A stretch of DNA of 64,000 bases from Elusimicrobia bacterium GWA2_56_46. GTDB taxonomy: Bacteria; Elusimicrobiota; Elusimicrobia; Elusimicrobiales; UBA9959. The DNA lies in assembly GCA_001799575.1 (NCBI GenBank), contig MGTT01000020.1, positions 62,001 to 126,000 of the forward strand, in the 5' to 3' direction. The notes below the pieces were generated by a model. The model saw nothing but the letters and a program-made list of their open reading frames with translations. It made no database searches and was not told where the DNA came from. Of the stretch, positions 32,139 through 42,750 are shown piece by piece (position 1 is the stretch's first letter; each line of letters begins with the position of its first letter). The translations under genes were made by a program, and so were the position numbers.

Positions 32139-32268
32139 ATGCGGTATTAGAAATTTTAAATCCCCTTTTAGATTTTCTACTGCCTCCTGCCCCCTTGTAA
32201 CTTATAGAATAAGGGCTGGGGAGGATTTTTTTATCCGAGCCGGATAATGACTTTAAGGAAGCCAATCT

Positions 32269-32949
32269 ATGAATATCACTTTCATCAAAAGGATCATTTT
32301 CACCTCCATAGGGAGGAAGTTCGTCATGGCGGCCAGCGGCCTCCTGCTGGGCGGATTCATGCTTTTCCACCTGGCGGAAAACCTGCTGCTTTTCAAAGGG
32401 GAAGTCGCCTATAACACCTGGGTGGATCTTTTGCTTTCCAACCCGCTGCTCCCCCTGCTTGAACTGGGGCTGGCTGCCGTCTTCCTGGCCCATATCGCCG
32501 CCGGCACGTGGGTAAGGATCGAAGACTGGCTCAAAGCCCCCAGCGGCTATGAAGCCCGCAACTGGCAGGGCGGCAGAACCATCGGCTCGGCCACCATGTC
32601 GTATACGGCTTTCCTGATACTGGTTTACCTGGCCTACCACATGCTGACTTTCCGCTTCGTGGATCACTCTATCGGTTTCTACCAGATGGTGACCTCGGCT
32701 TTCAGGAGCCGGTTGTTCGTAGCCGTATACGTCGGCGGCGCGGCGGCCCTGGTTCTGCACCTCACCCACGGCCTGCAAAGCGCTTTCCAGACCCTGGGCG
32801 TGAATCATCCGAAATACACGCCGTTCATAAAGGCGGGCGGCTGGCTGGTGGCCGTAACGATGATCGGCTTCGCCCTGATCCCGGTCTATTATCTGCTGAA
32901 TCTGGATCTCACGGCGGCGACAGGGACGTACCAGGTGACGATACAGTAG
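32269..32949 (+). CDS. sdhC: Succinate dehydrogenase/fumarate reductase cytochrome b558 subunit
   Basis: A 226-residue membrane protein with five predicted helices, the single-subunit di-haem b558 type. Conserved histidines lie in MLFHLAENL, LAHIAAGTW, LAYHMLTF and LHLTHGLQS. It anchors SdhAB and passes electrons between menaquinone and the flavoprotein; direction (succinate oxidation or fumarate reduction) cannot be told from sequence. AGGAAG precedes the ATG. It diverges from the NHL gene across a 183-base gap and is followed by sdhA after a REP-like element. Confidence 0.93.
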   Translation: MNITFIKRIIFTSIGRKFVMAASGLLLGGFMLFHLAENLLLFKGEVAYNTWVDLLLSNPLLPLLELGLAAVFLAHIAAGTWVRIEDWLKAPSGYEARNWQGGRTIGSATMSYTAFLILVYLAYHMLTFRFVDHSIGFYQMVTSAFRSRLFVAVYVGGAAALVLHLTHGLQSAFQTLGVNHPKYTPFIKAGGWLVAVTMIGFALIPVYYLLNLDLTAATGTYQVTIQ

Positions 32950-32960
32950 GGGACATAAAA

Positions 32961-33041
32961 CCGTCATCCCGGCAATCTGTTAGCCGGGATCCACTAAGAA
33001 AAGATTTATGGATTCCTGCTAACGGCACGCAGGAATGACAG
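32961..33041. repeat. REP-like double hairpin between sdhC and sdhA
   Basis: CCCGGC/GCCGGG (32968-32988) and TTCCTGC/GCAGGAA (33013-33035) form two small hairpins; GTTAGCCGGGATCCA and TGGATTCCTGCTAAC also pair with each other (13 of 15). The GTCATCCC...GGAATGACAG layout is like dispersed REP/BIME elements of many bacteria. Confidence 0.7.
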
Positions 33042-33055
33042 AACAGGAGACCATT

Positions 33056-34969
<1,914 letters not shown>

Positions 34970-35044
34970 AGCTGAAGAGCTGGAAGCGCTGAAGATCTGA
35001 AGCAAATAAACTTCAGCGCTTCAGAACTTCAGAGCTTCAGCGCT
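34970..35044. repeat. Octamer-repeat hairpin between sdhA and sdhB
   Basis: Left arm made of GCTGAAGA-like units (34970-35002), loop CAAATAAA, right arm of CTTCAGNN units (35011-35044). The arms pair over about 32 bp with mismatches. The stem sits in the sdhA-sdhB transcript and may set relative expression. Confidence 0.65.
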
Positions 35045-35061
35045 TATATGGAGCCTTTATC

Positions 35062-35886
35062 ATGAACAATACGAAACATTTCAATGTCACTATCCGGGTC
35101 TGGCGGCAGGAGGGGCCGGAGGAACCGGGGCGGATGATGGCCTATAAAGTTAACGACGTCTCCCCGGATATGTCATTCCTGGAGATGCTGGATCTGCTCA
35201 ACGAGGATCTGATAAAGAAAGGGGGCAAGCCCGTCACCGTGGAAAGCGACTGCCGCGAAGGCATCTGCGGTTCCTGCGGCCTGGTGGTCAACGGCGACGT
35301 GCACGGCCCGGATGAGCACTCCACCGTCTGCCAGCTGCATATGCGCAGGTTCAAGGACGGCGACGTTATTACGGTGGAACCCTGGCGCGTGAAATCGTTC
35401 CCGCTGCTGAAGGATCTGGCGGTGGATCGCTCGGCGCTGGACCGCATCATGGCGGCCGGCGGTTATATTTCCGTCAACACCGGGGCCGCCCCCGACGCCA
35501 ACTCTATTCCGGTGAACAAGGACGACGCCGAGGAAGCCATGGACTCCGCGGCCTGCATCGGCTGCGGGGCCTGCGTGGCCGCCTGCCCCAACGGCGCGGC
35601 GATGCTTTTTACGGGCGCGAAGCTCTCGCAGTTCGCGCTGCTGCCGCAGGGGCAACCGGAGCGCCAGCGCCGCGTTCTGGGGATGCTGGAGGCGATGGAC
35701 AAGGAAGCTTTCGGCAACTGTTCCAACGAGTACGAATGCGAGGCCGTCTGCCCGAAAGAAGTGAAGATCTCAAACATCGCCCGCCTGAACCGCGAGTTCC
35801 TGCTGGCGAACCTCTTCGGCAAAGCCGAACCCGCAGCCACCTCCAGCCACCTGATTTCTACACCGGACGTACCTGAAGACGAATAG
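35062..35886 (+). CDS. sdhB: Succinate dehydrogenase/fumarate reductase iron-sulfur subunit
   Basis: A 274-residue protein. CREGICGSCG plus the later Cys in STVCQLH bind the 2Fe-2S cluster; CIGCGACVAACP and CEAVCPKEV supply cysteines for the 4Fe-4S and 3Fe-4S clusters. Length and spacing fit SdhB of the b558 group. It is the third gene of sdhCAB. The next TCA gene, fumarase, is 4 kb further on, after an accessory island. Confidence 0.96.
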   Translation: MNNTKHFNVTIRVWRQEGPEEPGRMMAYKVNDVSPDMSFLEMLDLLNEDLIKKGGKPVTVESDCREGICGSCGLVVNGDVHGPDEHSTVCQLHMRRFKDGDVITVEPWRVKSFPLLKDLAVDRSALDRIMAAGGYISVNTGAAPDANSIPVNKDDAEEAMDSAACIGCGACVAACPNGAAMLFTGAKLSQFALLPQGQPERQRRVLGMLEAMDKEAFGNCSNEYECEAVCPKEVKISNIARLNREFLLANLFGKAEPAATSSHLISTPDVPEDE

Positions 35887-35943
35887 TAGCGAGCGAATAG
35901 GATAATTGAAACGGCAGGCCTGCCAGTTCGCGGGGCCTGTCGA

Positions 35944-36076
35944 GGGTTTGGGGTCAAACAACCGGCGTCGGCCACACCGTGGCCGCGCCTCCGTTCCTCG
36001 GGCGAGCCCAGTGTCCGCCGCGGACACCCCGCGCTCCGTATGCTCGGCCTCCGGACGGTTTTTTGACCCCAAACCC
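35944..36076. repeat. Multi-stem palindromic element after sdhB
   Basis: The outer arms at 35944-35964 and 36056-36076 match at 20 of 21 positions (GGGTTTGGGGTCAAA core). Two inner hairpins, GGCCAC/GTGGCC and GTGTCCG/CGGACAC, give a cloverleaf-like fold. It occupies the gap between sdhB and the GNAT gene; no coding capacity is evident. Confidence 0.7.
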
Positions 36077-36152
36077 CTGCCACCCGCTCCAATGATATGC
36101 CTGCCGCACTTTATGCCCGGTAGTCGCGGTCAAATTCAATATTTTAAAATAC

Positions 36153-36161
36153 TGCTATAAT
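36153..36161 (+). promoter_or_regulatory. Extended -10 promoter of the GNAT gene
   Basis: TGCTATAAT with the -10 hexamer at 36156-36161, six bases before the ATG. Transcription would start at or next to the start codon, giving a leaderless mRNA. Confidence 0.6.
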
Positions 36162-36167
36162 TTACCT

Positions 36168-37031
36168 ATGAAGATACGGCGGATGCTTGCAGCCGATGCG
36201 AAAAATGTTATTGGGCTGGATGTCCTCGCTTTCAAAACTTATTATAAAAACAAAACAGCGCGCGCCGAGCGGGAGATACTTTCCTGCCTTGCGCTGAATC
36301 CATCCGGCTGTTTCGTGGCTGAGGATAAAAAAATTATTGGTTATGTTTTTTCAAGAAGATGGGGCCGCCTTGGCTGGATAGGCACTTTCGGAGTACATCC
36401 AAAACATCATTCAAAAGGCATAGGAAAGGCTTTGTTCGCAAAAGCTTATGCCAAACTGGATAAAGAATGTGACATCATCGGGCTGGAAACCATGCCTGAA
36501 GCGCCATACAATATCGGCCTCTATTTAAAATTGGGATTCAAACTTATACCCCCCAGTCTTATACTCGCCAAGTCCGGGCTGGTTCCTTCTCAAAAAACGC
36601 CCGCTCTTACCGAAGCCTCTCCTGAAAAAATATCCGGGATCAGCCGCAAACTATTGCGCGGGATCGATTACGGCCGCGAGGCTGAAAACGCATTAGAATT
36701 CGGCTGGGGAAAAGCCTTTTCTATCGGCAAAACCGGATTCTGCATTTTAAGTGTCCGCAATAGCGGTAAAAAAAACTTCCTATTGGTGAACGTAATGGGC
36801 CTGCCTGCTTCCCGAAAAGAAAATGTTTTATCCAGTTTGCGCTCTCTGGAAAACTATGCCTTAAGCAAGAAGGCAGACAGGATAGTTATCCCGATAAATT
36901 CCATATATCAAAATGCCGTAAAATCATTATTAACGGACGGCTACAAAGTTCGAAGATGTTCCGTGCGCATGACTAAAAAAGGCGATTACGGCAACTTCCC
37001 CGCCATAGATATAAGCCGATGGGCGATGTAA
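36168..37031 (+). CDS. GNAT-family N-acetyltransferase
   Basis: A 287-residue protein. The N-terminal half has the acetyl-CoA loop region (IGTFGVHPKHHSKGIGKALFA, Q/R-x-x-G-x-A-like) followed by IGLYLKLGFKL. The C-terminal half resembles a second, degenerate GNAT fold. The gene is visibly AT-richer and uses more AAA, ATA and TTA codons than the sdh genes, which suggests recent transfer. The substrate cannot be told. A leaderless start is likely. Confidence 0.82.
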   Translation: MKIRRMLAADAKNVIGLDVLAFKTYYKNKTARAEREILSCLALNPSGCFVAEDKKIIGYVFSRRWGRLGWIGTFGVHPKHHSKGIGKALFAKAYAKLDKECDIIGLETMPEAPYNIGLYLKLGFKLIPPSLILAKSGLVPSQKTPALTEASPEKISGISRKLLRGIDYGREAENALEFGWGKAFSIGKTGFCILSVRNSGKKNFLLVNVMGLPASRKENVLSSLRSLENYALSKKADRIVIPINSIYQNAVKSLLTDGYKVRRCSVRMTKKGDYGNFPAIDISRWAM

Positions 37032-37041
37032 GGACAGCAAT

Positions 37042-37106
37042 CAGTTGGTGACAATTTGTCACCAACTGGAATCACGAGCAGAGTCGGTTACAAGATGCAA
37101 CCGACT
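37042..37106. repeat. Two palindromic modules, relics related to the BRO-family gene
   Basis: CAGTTGGTGACA-ATT-TGTCACCAACTG (37042-37068) is a perfect palindrome; AGTCGGTTACA-AGA-TGCAACCGACT (37082-37106) has one mismatch. The stretch translates in one frame as QLVTICHQLESRAESVTRCN, closely like the segment SVTKCNQLK of the BRO-family protein at 38656. It ends five bases before repeat copy B. Confidence 0.7.
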
Positions 37107-37110
37107 GAAA

Positions 37111-37297
37111 TTAACCTGAAAGTTGCGGTTGCAACTTTCCGCCCGCACAGCGGGCGCCCTCCGGGAGGCATACACCTCGTCGGGCCGGGCGCGCATAGCG
37201 CTGGGCCCGACGCCCGCTTCGCGGGGAATCCTGCAGAATGATTCTGTCCGCCTGATTTTCCTATGGAAACCGCTTCCAACTGCAGGATTCAGGTTAA
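37111..37297. repeat. 187-bp multi-hairpin repeat element, copy B
   Basis: The same length, ends and stems as copy A at 27803. The first hairpin differs on both arms (AAGTTGC/GCAACTT against AAACTTC/GAAGTTT), so pairing is kept; most other positions are identical. Together with the flanking palindromes it fills most of the gap 37032-37433. Confidence 0.85.
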
Positions 37298-37351
37298 CAG
37301 AGTTTTTTTATTTTGCCATGAAGCCGATCCGTTTGGGCGGATTCTCCTGGG

Positions 37352-37385
37352 GATAAATGGGATCAGGTCTTGAATCTTGAATTTC
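37352..37385 (+). repeat. Left direct repeat flanking the ChaN-like gene
   Basis: The segment containing GATAAATGGGATCAGGTCTT recurs with one substitution and one indel over 34 bases at 38593-38625. The GGGTCAGGTCTTG core is, from memory, frequent near REP-associated (Y1) transposases. Confidence 0.7.
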
Positions 37386-37433
37386 AGGTAAAGAACGAGG
37401 CTGATTTTTGGACGCAGCTTGAGGAGGATTGTA

Positions 37434-38594
37434 ATGATCCATGGATTGATAGGGCCTTTGATACTATTTGCCGCGGTATTGCTGAATACCGCGAGCATAT
37501 CTGCCGCCGCGCCGGCCCCGGATCCGGACGAAGCCGCGTTGCCTTATTCCGATTTTCTCGCCGCCAAAAGCTCCGCGCCGGTTGATTATATAATAAGTAA
37601 ATTCCGCGACTATCAAGTCGTATCAATAGGCGAAATACACGAAAATGCCAATTCCCTCGATTTTTTGCAGGCAATTCTAAAGGATCGGCAGTTTATAGAA
37701 GAAGTCGGCGTACTCGTTTGGGAATTTGGAAGTATCCAGGATCAAAACATCGTGGACCGGGCGCTGAATGCGGAACAGTGGAATGACAAAGAACTCATAT
37801 CTGCGTATAAACGACACACTCATCCCTGGGGCTGGCCTTTCAAAAACTATATAGATGTGTACCACACGGCCTGGAAAACAAATCATTCCGGGCAAGGGAA
37901 GATAACGATCATCAATGCGGATGTCCCTATAGATTGGGGGGCGATAAAATCGCGTGAAGATTATGAGAAAGCGATGTCCAAACGCGACGAGCATATGGCC
38001 GGGGTTATCGAAGACAGAATAATCAAAAAAGGGCTTAAAGCTCTTTTCTATGCCGGTGAAGGACATGCCAACAAACTTAACGCGAACAAAAAGCGCAATA
38101 CGGCGCTTAATCTGCTTTTAACAAAATATCCGAACAAAATATTTTCGATAACTCTTCATAAAGAGGCCGGTTATGACGAGAGCGCGGCCCAATATCTCAG
38201 AGTTTGCGACGGCTTATTTGATTATGCTTTTAACCTCAACGGCAGCGCCAAGCCGACCGCTTTTGATTTAAACGACAGTCCTTTTGGGCGCATAGACGGC
38301 AAATGCGCTCAATTCATACCTGCCGGGTATAAATTGCAGGAGATGTATGACGGTTATGTGTATCTCGGCCCGCTGGAAAATTACAGACATGTGGATTTTA
38401 TAAAGGGTTTTTATGACAAAGCATATTTAAAGAAAGTGGCAAAAAGAACAAAACTGGCTTTCGGACAAGAACTCACTGAAATATGCGGGATCAGCGCTGT
38501 TTCGGAGTTCCCCGCCTTTTGGGAAAACTCCGGAAAAACAACCAGGAAATTCCAGCCAATAGACGCCTGGAAAACAAAAAGCGGCCCAGGGTGA
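37434..38594 (+). CDS. Secreted ChaN/EreA/TraB-superfamily-like hydrolase
   Basis: A 386-residue protein with a signal peptide (MIHGLIGPLILFAAVLLNTA). Residues 63-70 (SIGEIHEN) and a later GEGHANK give the Glu/His pairs of the ChaN/Tiki/erythromycin-esterase-like superfamily, which includes haem-binding lipoproteins and hydrolases. The lipobox cysteine of ChaN is absent, so it is probably soluble periplasmic. GAGGAGG six bases before the ATG at 37434 decides the start over a TTG at 37419. The gene is bounded by direct repeats and has AT-rich codon use, consistent with transfer. The exact activity is uncertain. Confidence 0.65.
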   Translation: MIHGLIGPLILFAAVLLNTASISAAAPAPDPDEAALPYSDFLAAKSSAPVDYIISKFRDYQVVSIGEIHENANSLDFLQAILKDRQFIEEVGVLVWEFGSIQDQNIVDRALNAEQWNDKELISAYKRHTHPWGWPFKNYIDVYHTAWKTNHSGQGKITIINADVPIDWGAIKSREDYEKAMSKRDEHMAGVIEDRIIKKGLKALFYAGEGHANKLNANKKRNTALNLLLTKYPNKIFSITLHKEAGYDESAAQYLRVCDGLFDYAFNLNGSAKPTAFDLNDSPFGRIDGKCAQFIPAGYKLQEMYDGYVYLGPLENYRHVDFIKGFYDKAYLKKVAKRTKLAFGQELTEICGISAVSEFPAFWENSGKTTRKFQPIDAWKTKSGPG

Positions 38595-38625
38595 TAAATG
38601 GGGTCAGGTCTTGAATCTTAATTTC
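38593..38625 (+). repeat. Right direct repeat flanking the ChaN-like gene
   Basis: GATAAATGGGGTCAGGTCTT and the following AT-rich part repeat the sequence at 37352. It starts within the stop codon of the ChaN-like gene (TGA 38592-38594). Confidence 0.7.
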
Positions 38626-38655
38626 GGGGTTATGGCGGAAAGCGGGAGGGGTGAT

Positions 38656-39495
38656 ATGAAAAACACATTAGCTGTTTTTGAGAATTTTAAAATACGCAGA
38701 ATATACGATGAAAAAACCGAAACATGGTATTTCTCGGTCGTGGATATTATACAGGCATTAATACAGCAGCCGGATTACCGGGCGGCAAGAAATTACTGGA
38801 AAGTATTAAAAAACCGGCTGAATAAAGAAGGAAGTGAGTCGGTTACAAAATGTAACCAACTGAAACTGGAAGCGGTAGATGGCAAATACTACTTAACGGA
38901 TGTCGCAAATCCAGAAACTCTTCTTCGCCTTATCCAGTCCGTGCCAAGCCCCAAGGCTGAACCGATAAAACTCTGGCTCGCAAAGGTGGGGAATGAGCGC
39001 CTGCAAGACATGGCGGACCCGGGAAAATCTCTGGATAGGGCACGCCAATACTGGCAGCAGCATGGCAGGAGCGAAAAATGGATTCAGCAGCGCATGATGG
39101 GCCAGGAAACACGGAATAAACTGACTGACTACTGGAAAGACCACGAAATCACAAAAGAGGAAGAATACGCGACATTGACCAATATTATCCATGAAGAATG
39201 GTCCGGCATAACGGTAAAAGAACACAAGAACATCAAAGGCCTGAAAACACAGAACCTGCGCGATCACATGAGCGAGGCGGAACTTATTTTTACCGCTTTA
39301 GCCGAACTCTCCACCCGCCAGATAGCTGAAACAATGGCGGCCACCGGCATGACGGAAAATGCTGTCGCCGGTAAAAAAGGCGGCCGCATCGCCAAAAAAG
39401 CGAGGCTGGATCTGGAAGAAAAAACAGGGAAAAAGGTGGTAAATGGAAATAATTATTTACCGCCGAAAGACACCAAACATATAGAAAATAAATAA
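38656..39495 (+). CDS. BRO-family (Bro-N, phage-antirepressor-like) protein
   Basis: A 279-residue protein. The N-terminal part (TWYFSVVDIIQALIQQPDYR) is the Bro-N fold found in phage antirepressors and DinD-like proteins; the middle (LRLIQSVPSPKAEPIKLWLA) is conserved in bacterial members. The C-terminus is basic. Inside the gene, GTTACA-AAA-TGTAAC is a palindrome at codons for VTKCNQL. GGGAGGGG before the ATG at 38656 decides the start. Such genes are common on mobile or defence-rich DNA; no phage genes are next to it here. Role not known. Confidence 0.82.
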   Translation: MKNTLAVFENFKIRRIYDEKTETWYFSVVDIIQALIQQPDYRAARNYWKVLKNRLNKEGSESVTKCNQLKLEAVDGKYYLTDVANPETLLRLIQSVPSPKAEPIKLWLAKVGNERLQDMADPGKSLDRARQYWQQHGRSEKWIQQRMMGQETRNKLTDYWKDHEITKEEEYATLTNIIHEEWSGITVKEHKNIKGLKTQNLRDHMSEAELIFTALAELSTRQIAETMAATGMTENAVAGKKGGRIAKKARLDLEEKTGKKVVNGNNYLPPKDTKHIENK

Positions 39496-39592
39496 AAAAC
39501 CGGGCGGGAAATTCAGGCTGTAATTTGGGCGGGAAAAGATGTTATATTTTATGGGGAAGCGCCGGGATTAAGTTAAAATTTAATGGAGGGGC

Positions 39593-39806
39593 GGCGGCGG
39601 GTTTCCCGCGCGCTCCATTCGGAGGGTTTTAAGACCGGGGTCTGGAGCGTATCCCTCCGGGACGGCGGTGAATGTTTGAGGCCAAAAGCATTGTCTTTTG
39701 GCCGGGTGCGAAGCACAATTCAGTGAGCAGGTTCGCACGCCGGCGGAAGACCCCGGTCTTCTTCTCCATAAAACCCGAACCCGGAGCGCGCGGAAAACCC
39801 GCCACC
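39593..39806. repeat. Large multi-stem palindrome (214 bp)
   Basis: Outer arms 39593-39616 and 39783-39806 pair at 22 of 24 positions (CCGCGCGCTCC end). Inner pairs: AGACCGGGGTCT with AGACCCCGGTCT, GGCCAAAAG/CTTTTGGCC (39680-39703) and GTGCGAA/TTCGCAC (39706-39738). No convincing gene. It holds most of the gap 39496-39965. Confidence 0.7.
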
Positions 39807-39851
39807 GCACCGACTGGGCTATCTTGCGGCTCATTAGGCGGGGGCAAAGGA

Positions 39852-39927
39852 GCCAGGCACATTTTTCTGCTGAAAAATAAGCCTGGCACCTTTGCCCTGG
39901 CACCTTTGCCCTGGCACCTTTGCCTGG
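39852..39927. repeat. Hairpin plus 14-bp tandem repeat upstream of fumarase
   Basis: GCCAGGC...GCCTGGC (39852-39887) forms an imperfect hairpin, then CACCTTTGCCCTGG repeats three times (39887-39927, the last copy one base shorter). The CCAGGC core resembles the palindrome at 261. Confidence 0.65.
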
Positions 39928-39965
39928 CAGCCTTGCCCCGGCGTTACATTATCTGGAGAAACTTT

Positions 39966-41597
39966 ATGACTGATAATAAATCTAAATTCAAATATCAGGA
40001 AATGTTTGAGCTTAAAAAAACTAAAACAAAGTACCGCAAACTGACCAAAGACGGAGTTAAGGTCATTAAGGCCGGGGGACGCGAGATACTTGAAGTGGCT
40101 CCTGAAGCCTTAGTGCGCTTAACCCGCGAGGCCATCCGCGACGTCTCCTTCCTCCTGCGCCCCGCCCACCAGCAGCAGGTCGCCAGGATCTTCAGCGACT
40201 CCGAAGCCTCCGACAATGACAAGTTTATCGCTTACTGCATGCTCGAAAACGCCGCCATCTCCGCGCGATTCGAGCTCCCCTTCTGCCAGGACACCGGCAC
40301 CGCCACCGTCATCGCCAAAAAAGGCGAGCGGGTCTGGACCCGCTCGGACGACGCCGAACTTATCTCCAAAGGCGTCTGGGAGGCCTACACAACCGAAAAC
40401 CTCCGCTACTCCCAGACCGTGCCCCTCGATATGTACAAAGAAAAGAATTCCGGCAACAACCTCCCCGCCCAGATAGACCTCTACGCGAAACAAGGCATGG
40501 AGTACGAATTTCTGTTCGTCACCAAAGGCGGCGGCTCGGCCAATAAAACCATGCTTTACCAGGAGACCAAAGCCGCCCTCACACCGGAAAAATTAAAGCC
40601 ATTCCTCATAGAAAAGATGAGATCGCTAGGCACCGCGGCCTGCCCGCCCTACCACATCGTTTTCGTTATCGGCGGCACTTCCGCCGAGATGTGCCTGAAG
40701 ACGGTCAAACTCGCCTCCACCGGCTATCTGGACGCCCTGCCGGGCTCCGGGAACGAGGGCGGCCGGGCTTTCCGCGACAGGTCCCTTGAGAAAGAACTTC
40801 TGGAAGCCTCTTACAAGCTCGGCTATGGCGCGCAGTTCGGCGGCAAGTACTTCGCCCATGACGTGCGCGTTATCCGCCTCCCCCGCCACGGAGCTTCCGT
40901 CCCCATCGGCATGGGCGTGTCCTGCTCGGCCGACCGCAATATCCTGGCCAGAATCGATAGAAACGGACTCTGGCTGGAGGAACTGGAGCGGAACCCGGGC
41001 CGCCTCATACCCAAAGAGATCAGGGCGCGGTTCTCCTCCTGCGCGGCCTGCGTCAGCATCGACCTCAGCCGCCCCATGAAAGAAATAACGGCGGAACTTT
41101 CTAAACATCCCGTCGGAACCCGGCTTTCGCTGAACGGAAAGATCGTGGTGGCGCGCGACCTGGCCCACGCTAAATTCAGAGAACTTATGGATCAGGGCAA
41201 ACCACTGCCGCAGTATCTGAAAGACCACCCGGTCTACTACGCCGGACCCGCCAAACAGCCTAAGAACAAGCCTTCCGGCTCTTTCGGCCCCACCACGGCC
41301 GGGCGCATGGACTCCTATGTGGAGCTGCTGCAATCCAAAGGCGCGTCCCTGGTCATGCTCGCCAAGGGCAACCGCTCTCAGGCCGTGACCGGCGCCTGCA
41401 AAAAATACGGCGGCTTCTACCTGGGCTCTCCCGGCGGCCCTGCGGCCCTGCTGGCGGAGCGGAATATCAAAAAAGTGGAAACGCTGGATTACCCGGAACT
41501 GGGCATGGAAGCCGTCTGGGCCATAGAAGTTGAGGACTTCCCCGCCTTCATCCTGGTTGACGATAAGGGCAATGATTTTTTCACGGGAAATAAATGA
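39966..41597 (+). CDS. fumA: Class I (4Fe-4S) fumarate hydratase
   Basis: A 543-residue protein that interconverts fumarate and malate. Cys107 ([11 protein letters not shown]) is the first cluster ligand; VSCSADRNI- and SSCAACVS-containing segments supply further cysteines, and [11 protein letters not shown] and [14 protein letters not shown] are class I signatures. It is oxygen-sensitive in characterised members. GGAG before the ATG at 39966 supports the start; the frame upstream runs through the palindrome and is not coding. It is the next TCA step after the sdhCAB product and its stop overlaps the following gene (ATGA). Confidence 0.93.
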   Translation: MTDNKSKFKYQEMFELKKTKTKYRKLTKDGVKVIKAGGREILEVAPEALVRLTREAIRDVSFLLRPAHQQQVARIFSDSEASDNDKFIAYCMLENAAISARFELPFCQDTGTATVIAKKGERVWTRSDDAELISKGVWEAYTTENLRYSQTVPLDMYKEKNSGNNLPAQIDLYAKQGMEYEFLFVTKGGGSANKTMLYQETKAALTPEKLKPFLIEKMRSLGTAACPPYHIVFVIGGTSAEMCLKTVKLASTGYLDALPGSGNEGGRAFRDRSLEKELLEASYKLGYGAQFGGKYFAHDVRVIRLPRHGASVPIGMGVSCSADRNILARIDRNGLWLEELERNPGRLIPKEIRARFSSCAACVSIDLSRPMKEITAELSKHPVGTRLSLNGKIVVARDLAHAKFRELMDQGKPLPQYLKDHPVYYAGPAKQPKNKPSGSFGPTTAGRMDSYVELLQSKGASLVMLAKGNRSQAVTGACKKYGGFYLGSPGGPAALLAERNIKKVETLDYPELGMEAVWAIEVEDFPAFILVDDKGNDFFTGNK

Positions 41598-42724
41598 AAA
41601 ACTATCACTTTCTCCCGGTTTTTCTGACGCTCCTTGGATCGTATATCGGCCTCCACTTTTACGCCGCCTCCTGGTTCTCCCGCAGCTTCGCGGCGGCGCC
41701 CCCGGCCTCGCGCAATCTCCGCATCATCTTTCTGCTCCTGGCCCTGTACGCCCCCCTCGCCATGTTCCTGCGCCACCGCCTCGCAAGCCCGTCTCTTGAC
41801 TGGTTCTATGCGGCGGCTTACGCCTGGATGGGGATTATTTTTCTGTCCGGAACCGGCTTCATCTTCGCGGACTTTCTCAAACCCTCTTTAAGACACTTTT
41901 TCGGAACCTCCGGTCTTCAGCATTACCCCGCGGGCGTACTGGCGGCCCTGGGTCTGCTCCTCATATACGCTTTTTACGGCGGTTTAAAATCGCCGGCCGT
42001 AAAAGAATTGAATATAATAATGCCCGGCCTGCCTCCCGCCATGGAGGGGCTCAGGATAGCCCAGATCTCCGACGTCCACATAGATTCCGCGTATAAACTG
42101 CGCCAATTTTCAAAAACGGTGGACAGCGTCAACGCCGCCAAACCCGATCTGGTTCTTTTTACCGGCGACCTGGTGGATCCGGGGCTGACCTGTAAAGACC
42201 GGGTGGGAGAAATAGTCCGCAAGCTCAAGCCCCGCCTGGGGCTGTACGGCGTATTCGGAAATCACGAGTATTATTTCGGTTATGAGAAAGCGGCGGCCTG
42301 TTACAGGGAGTTCGGGATAAAGCTTCTGCAAAACGAAGCCGCCGACGCGGCAGGCGTCCGCATTATCGGTCTCGGAGATATTCTTACGGAAAAGCTGACT
42401 GAAAAGGATGTTGAAAATATACTAAAAAAATATCACCGGCCAGGCGTCTCCATCCTGATGAGCCATCAGCCGGTCATGTATCCGCTGATGGCCGGCAGCG
42501 GAGATTTTATCGGTTTTTCCGGCCACACGCACCGGGGCCAGCTCTTCCCTTTCCACCTCTTCAGCCGCATATTCTACAAGTATTTTTACGGCCTTTACCG
42601 CGTCGGAAACTCCGCGTTCTATGTCACCTCGGGCGCCGGAACCTGGGGTCCCCCCCATGCGCCTGCTGGCCCCCTCCGAAATCCCGATAATCACCCTGCG
42701 CGGAAAGGGGTTTTCCGCCCTTGA
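41594..42724 (+). CDS. Membrane metallophosphoesterase, frameshifted near the C-terminus
   Basis: A 376-residue reading: an N-terminal region with four to five membrane helices, then a calcineurin-like phosphoesterase of the YkuE/LpxG type ([30 protein letters not shown]). After [10 protein letters not shown] the frame becomes unrelated to the family. A run of seven C at 42650-42656 lies exactly there; with six C the reading continues as [18 protein letters not shown], the usual family ending, and stops at 42753-42755. So the gene is frameshifted or the sequence has a homopolymer error. It may act on lipid or nucleotide phosphates at the membrane. Confidence 0.85.
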   Translation: MKNYHFLPVFLTLLGSYIGLHFYAASWFSRSFAAAPPASRNLRIIFLLLALYAPLAMFLRHRLASPSLDWFYAAAYAWMGIIFLSGTGFIFADFLKPSLRHFFGTSGLQHYPAGVLAALGLLLIYAFYGGLKSPAVKELNIIMPGLPPAMEGLRIAQISDVHIDSAYKLRQFSKTVDSVNAAKPDLVLFTGDLVDPGLTCKDRVGEIVRKLKPRLGLYGVFGNHEYYFGYEKAAACYREFGIKLLQNEAADAAGVRIIGLGDILTEKLTEKDVENILKKYHRPGVSILMSHQPVMYPLMAGSGDFIGFSGHTHRGQLFPFHLFSRIFYKYFYGLYRVGNSAFYVTSGAGTWGPPHAPAGPLRNPDNHPARKGVFRP

Positions 42725-42725
42725 G

Positions 42726-42750
42726 CCTTCATCCCTCATCCTTTATCCTT
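42726..42750. repeat. Degenerate heptad repeat (3 units and part of a fourth)
   Basis: TTCATCC-like, CTCATCC and TTTATCC units in the convergent gap after the metallophosphoesterase. Confidence 0.5.

Noticed and set aside
32086-32967. N-terminal extension of the NHL/TPR frame across sdhC
   Set aside because: The open frame continues, but GGAGG and a signal peptide mark the start at 32085, a promoter lies just upstream, and the extension is antisense to a clear sdhC.
38656-39495. Prophage
   Set aside because: A single BRO-family gene is present, with no integrase, capsid, portal, terminase or lysis gene around it.
39672-39965. 98-residue N-terminal extension of fumarase
   Set aside because: It reads through the large palindrome and tandem repeats, and class I fumarases begin near the ATG at 39966.
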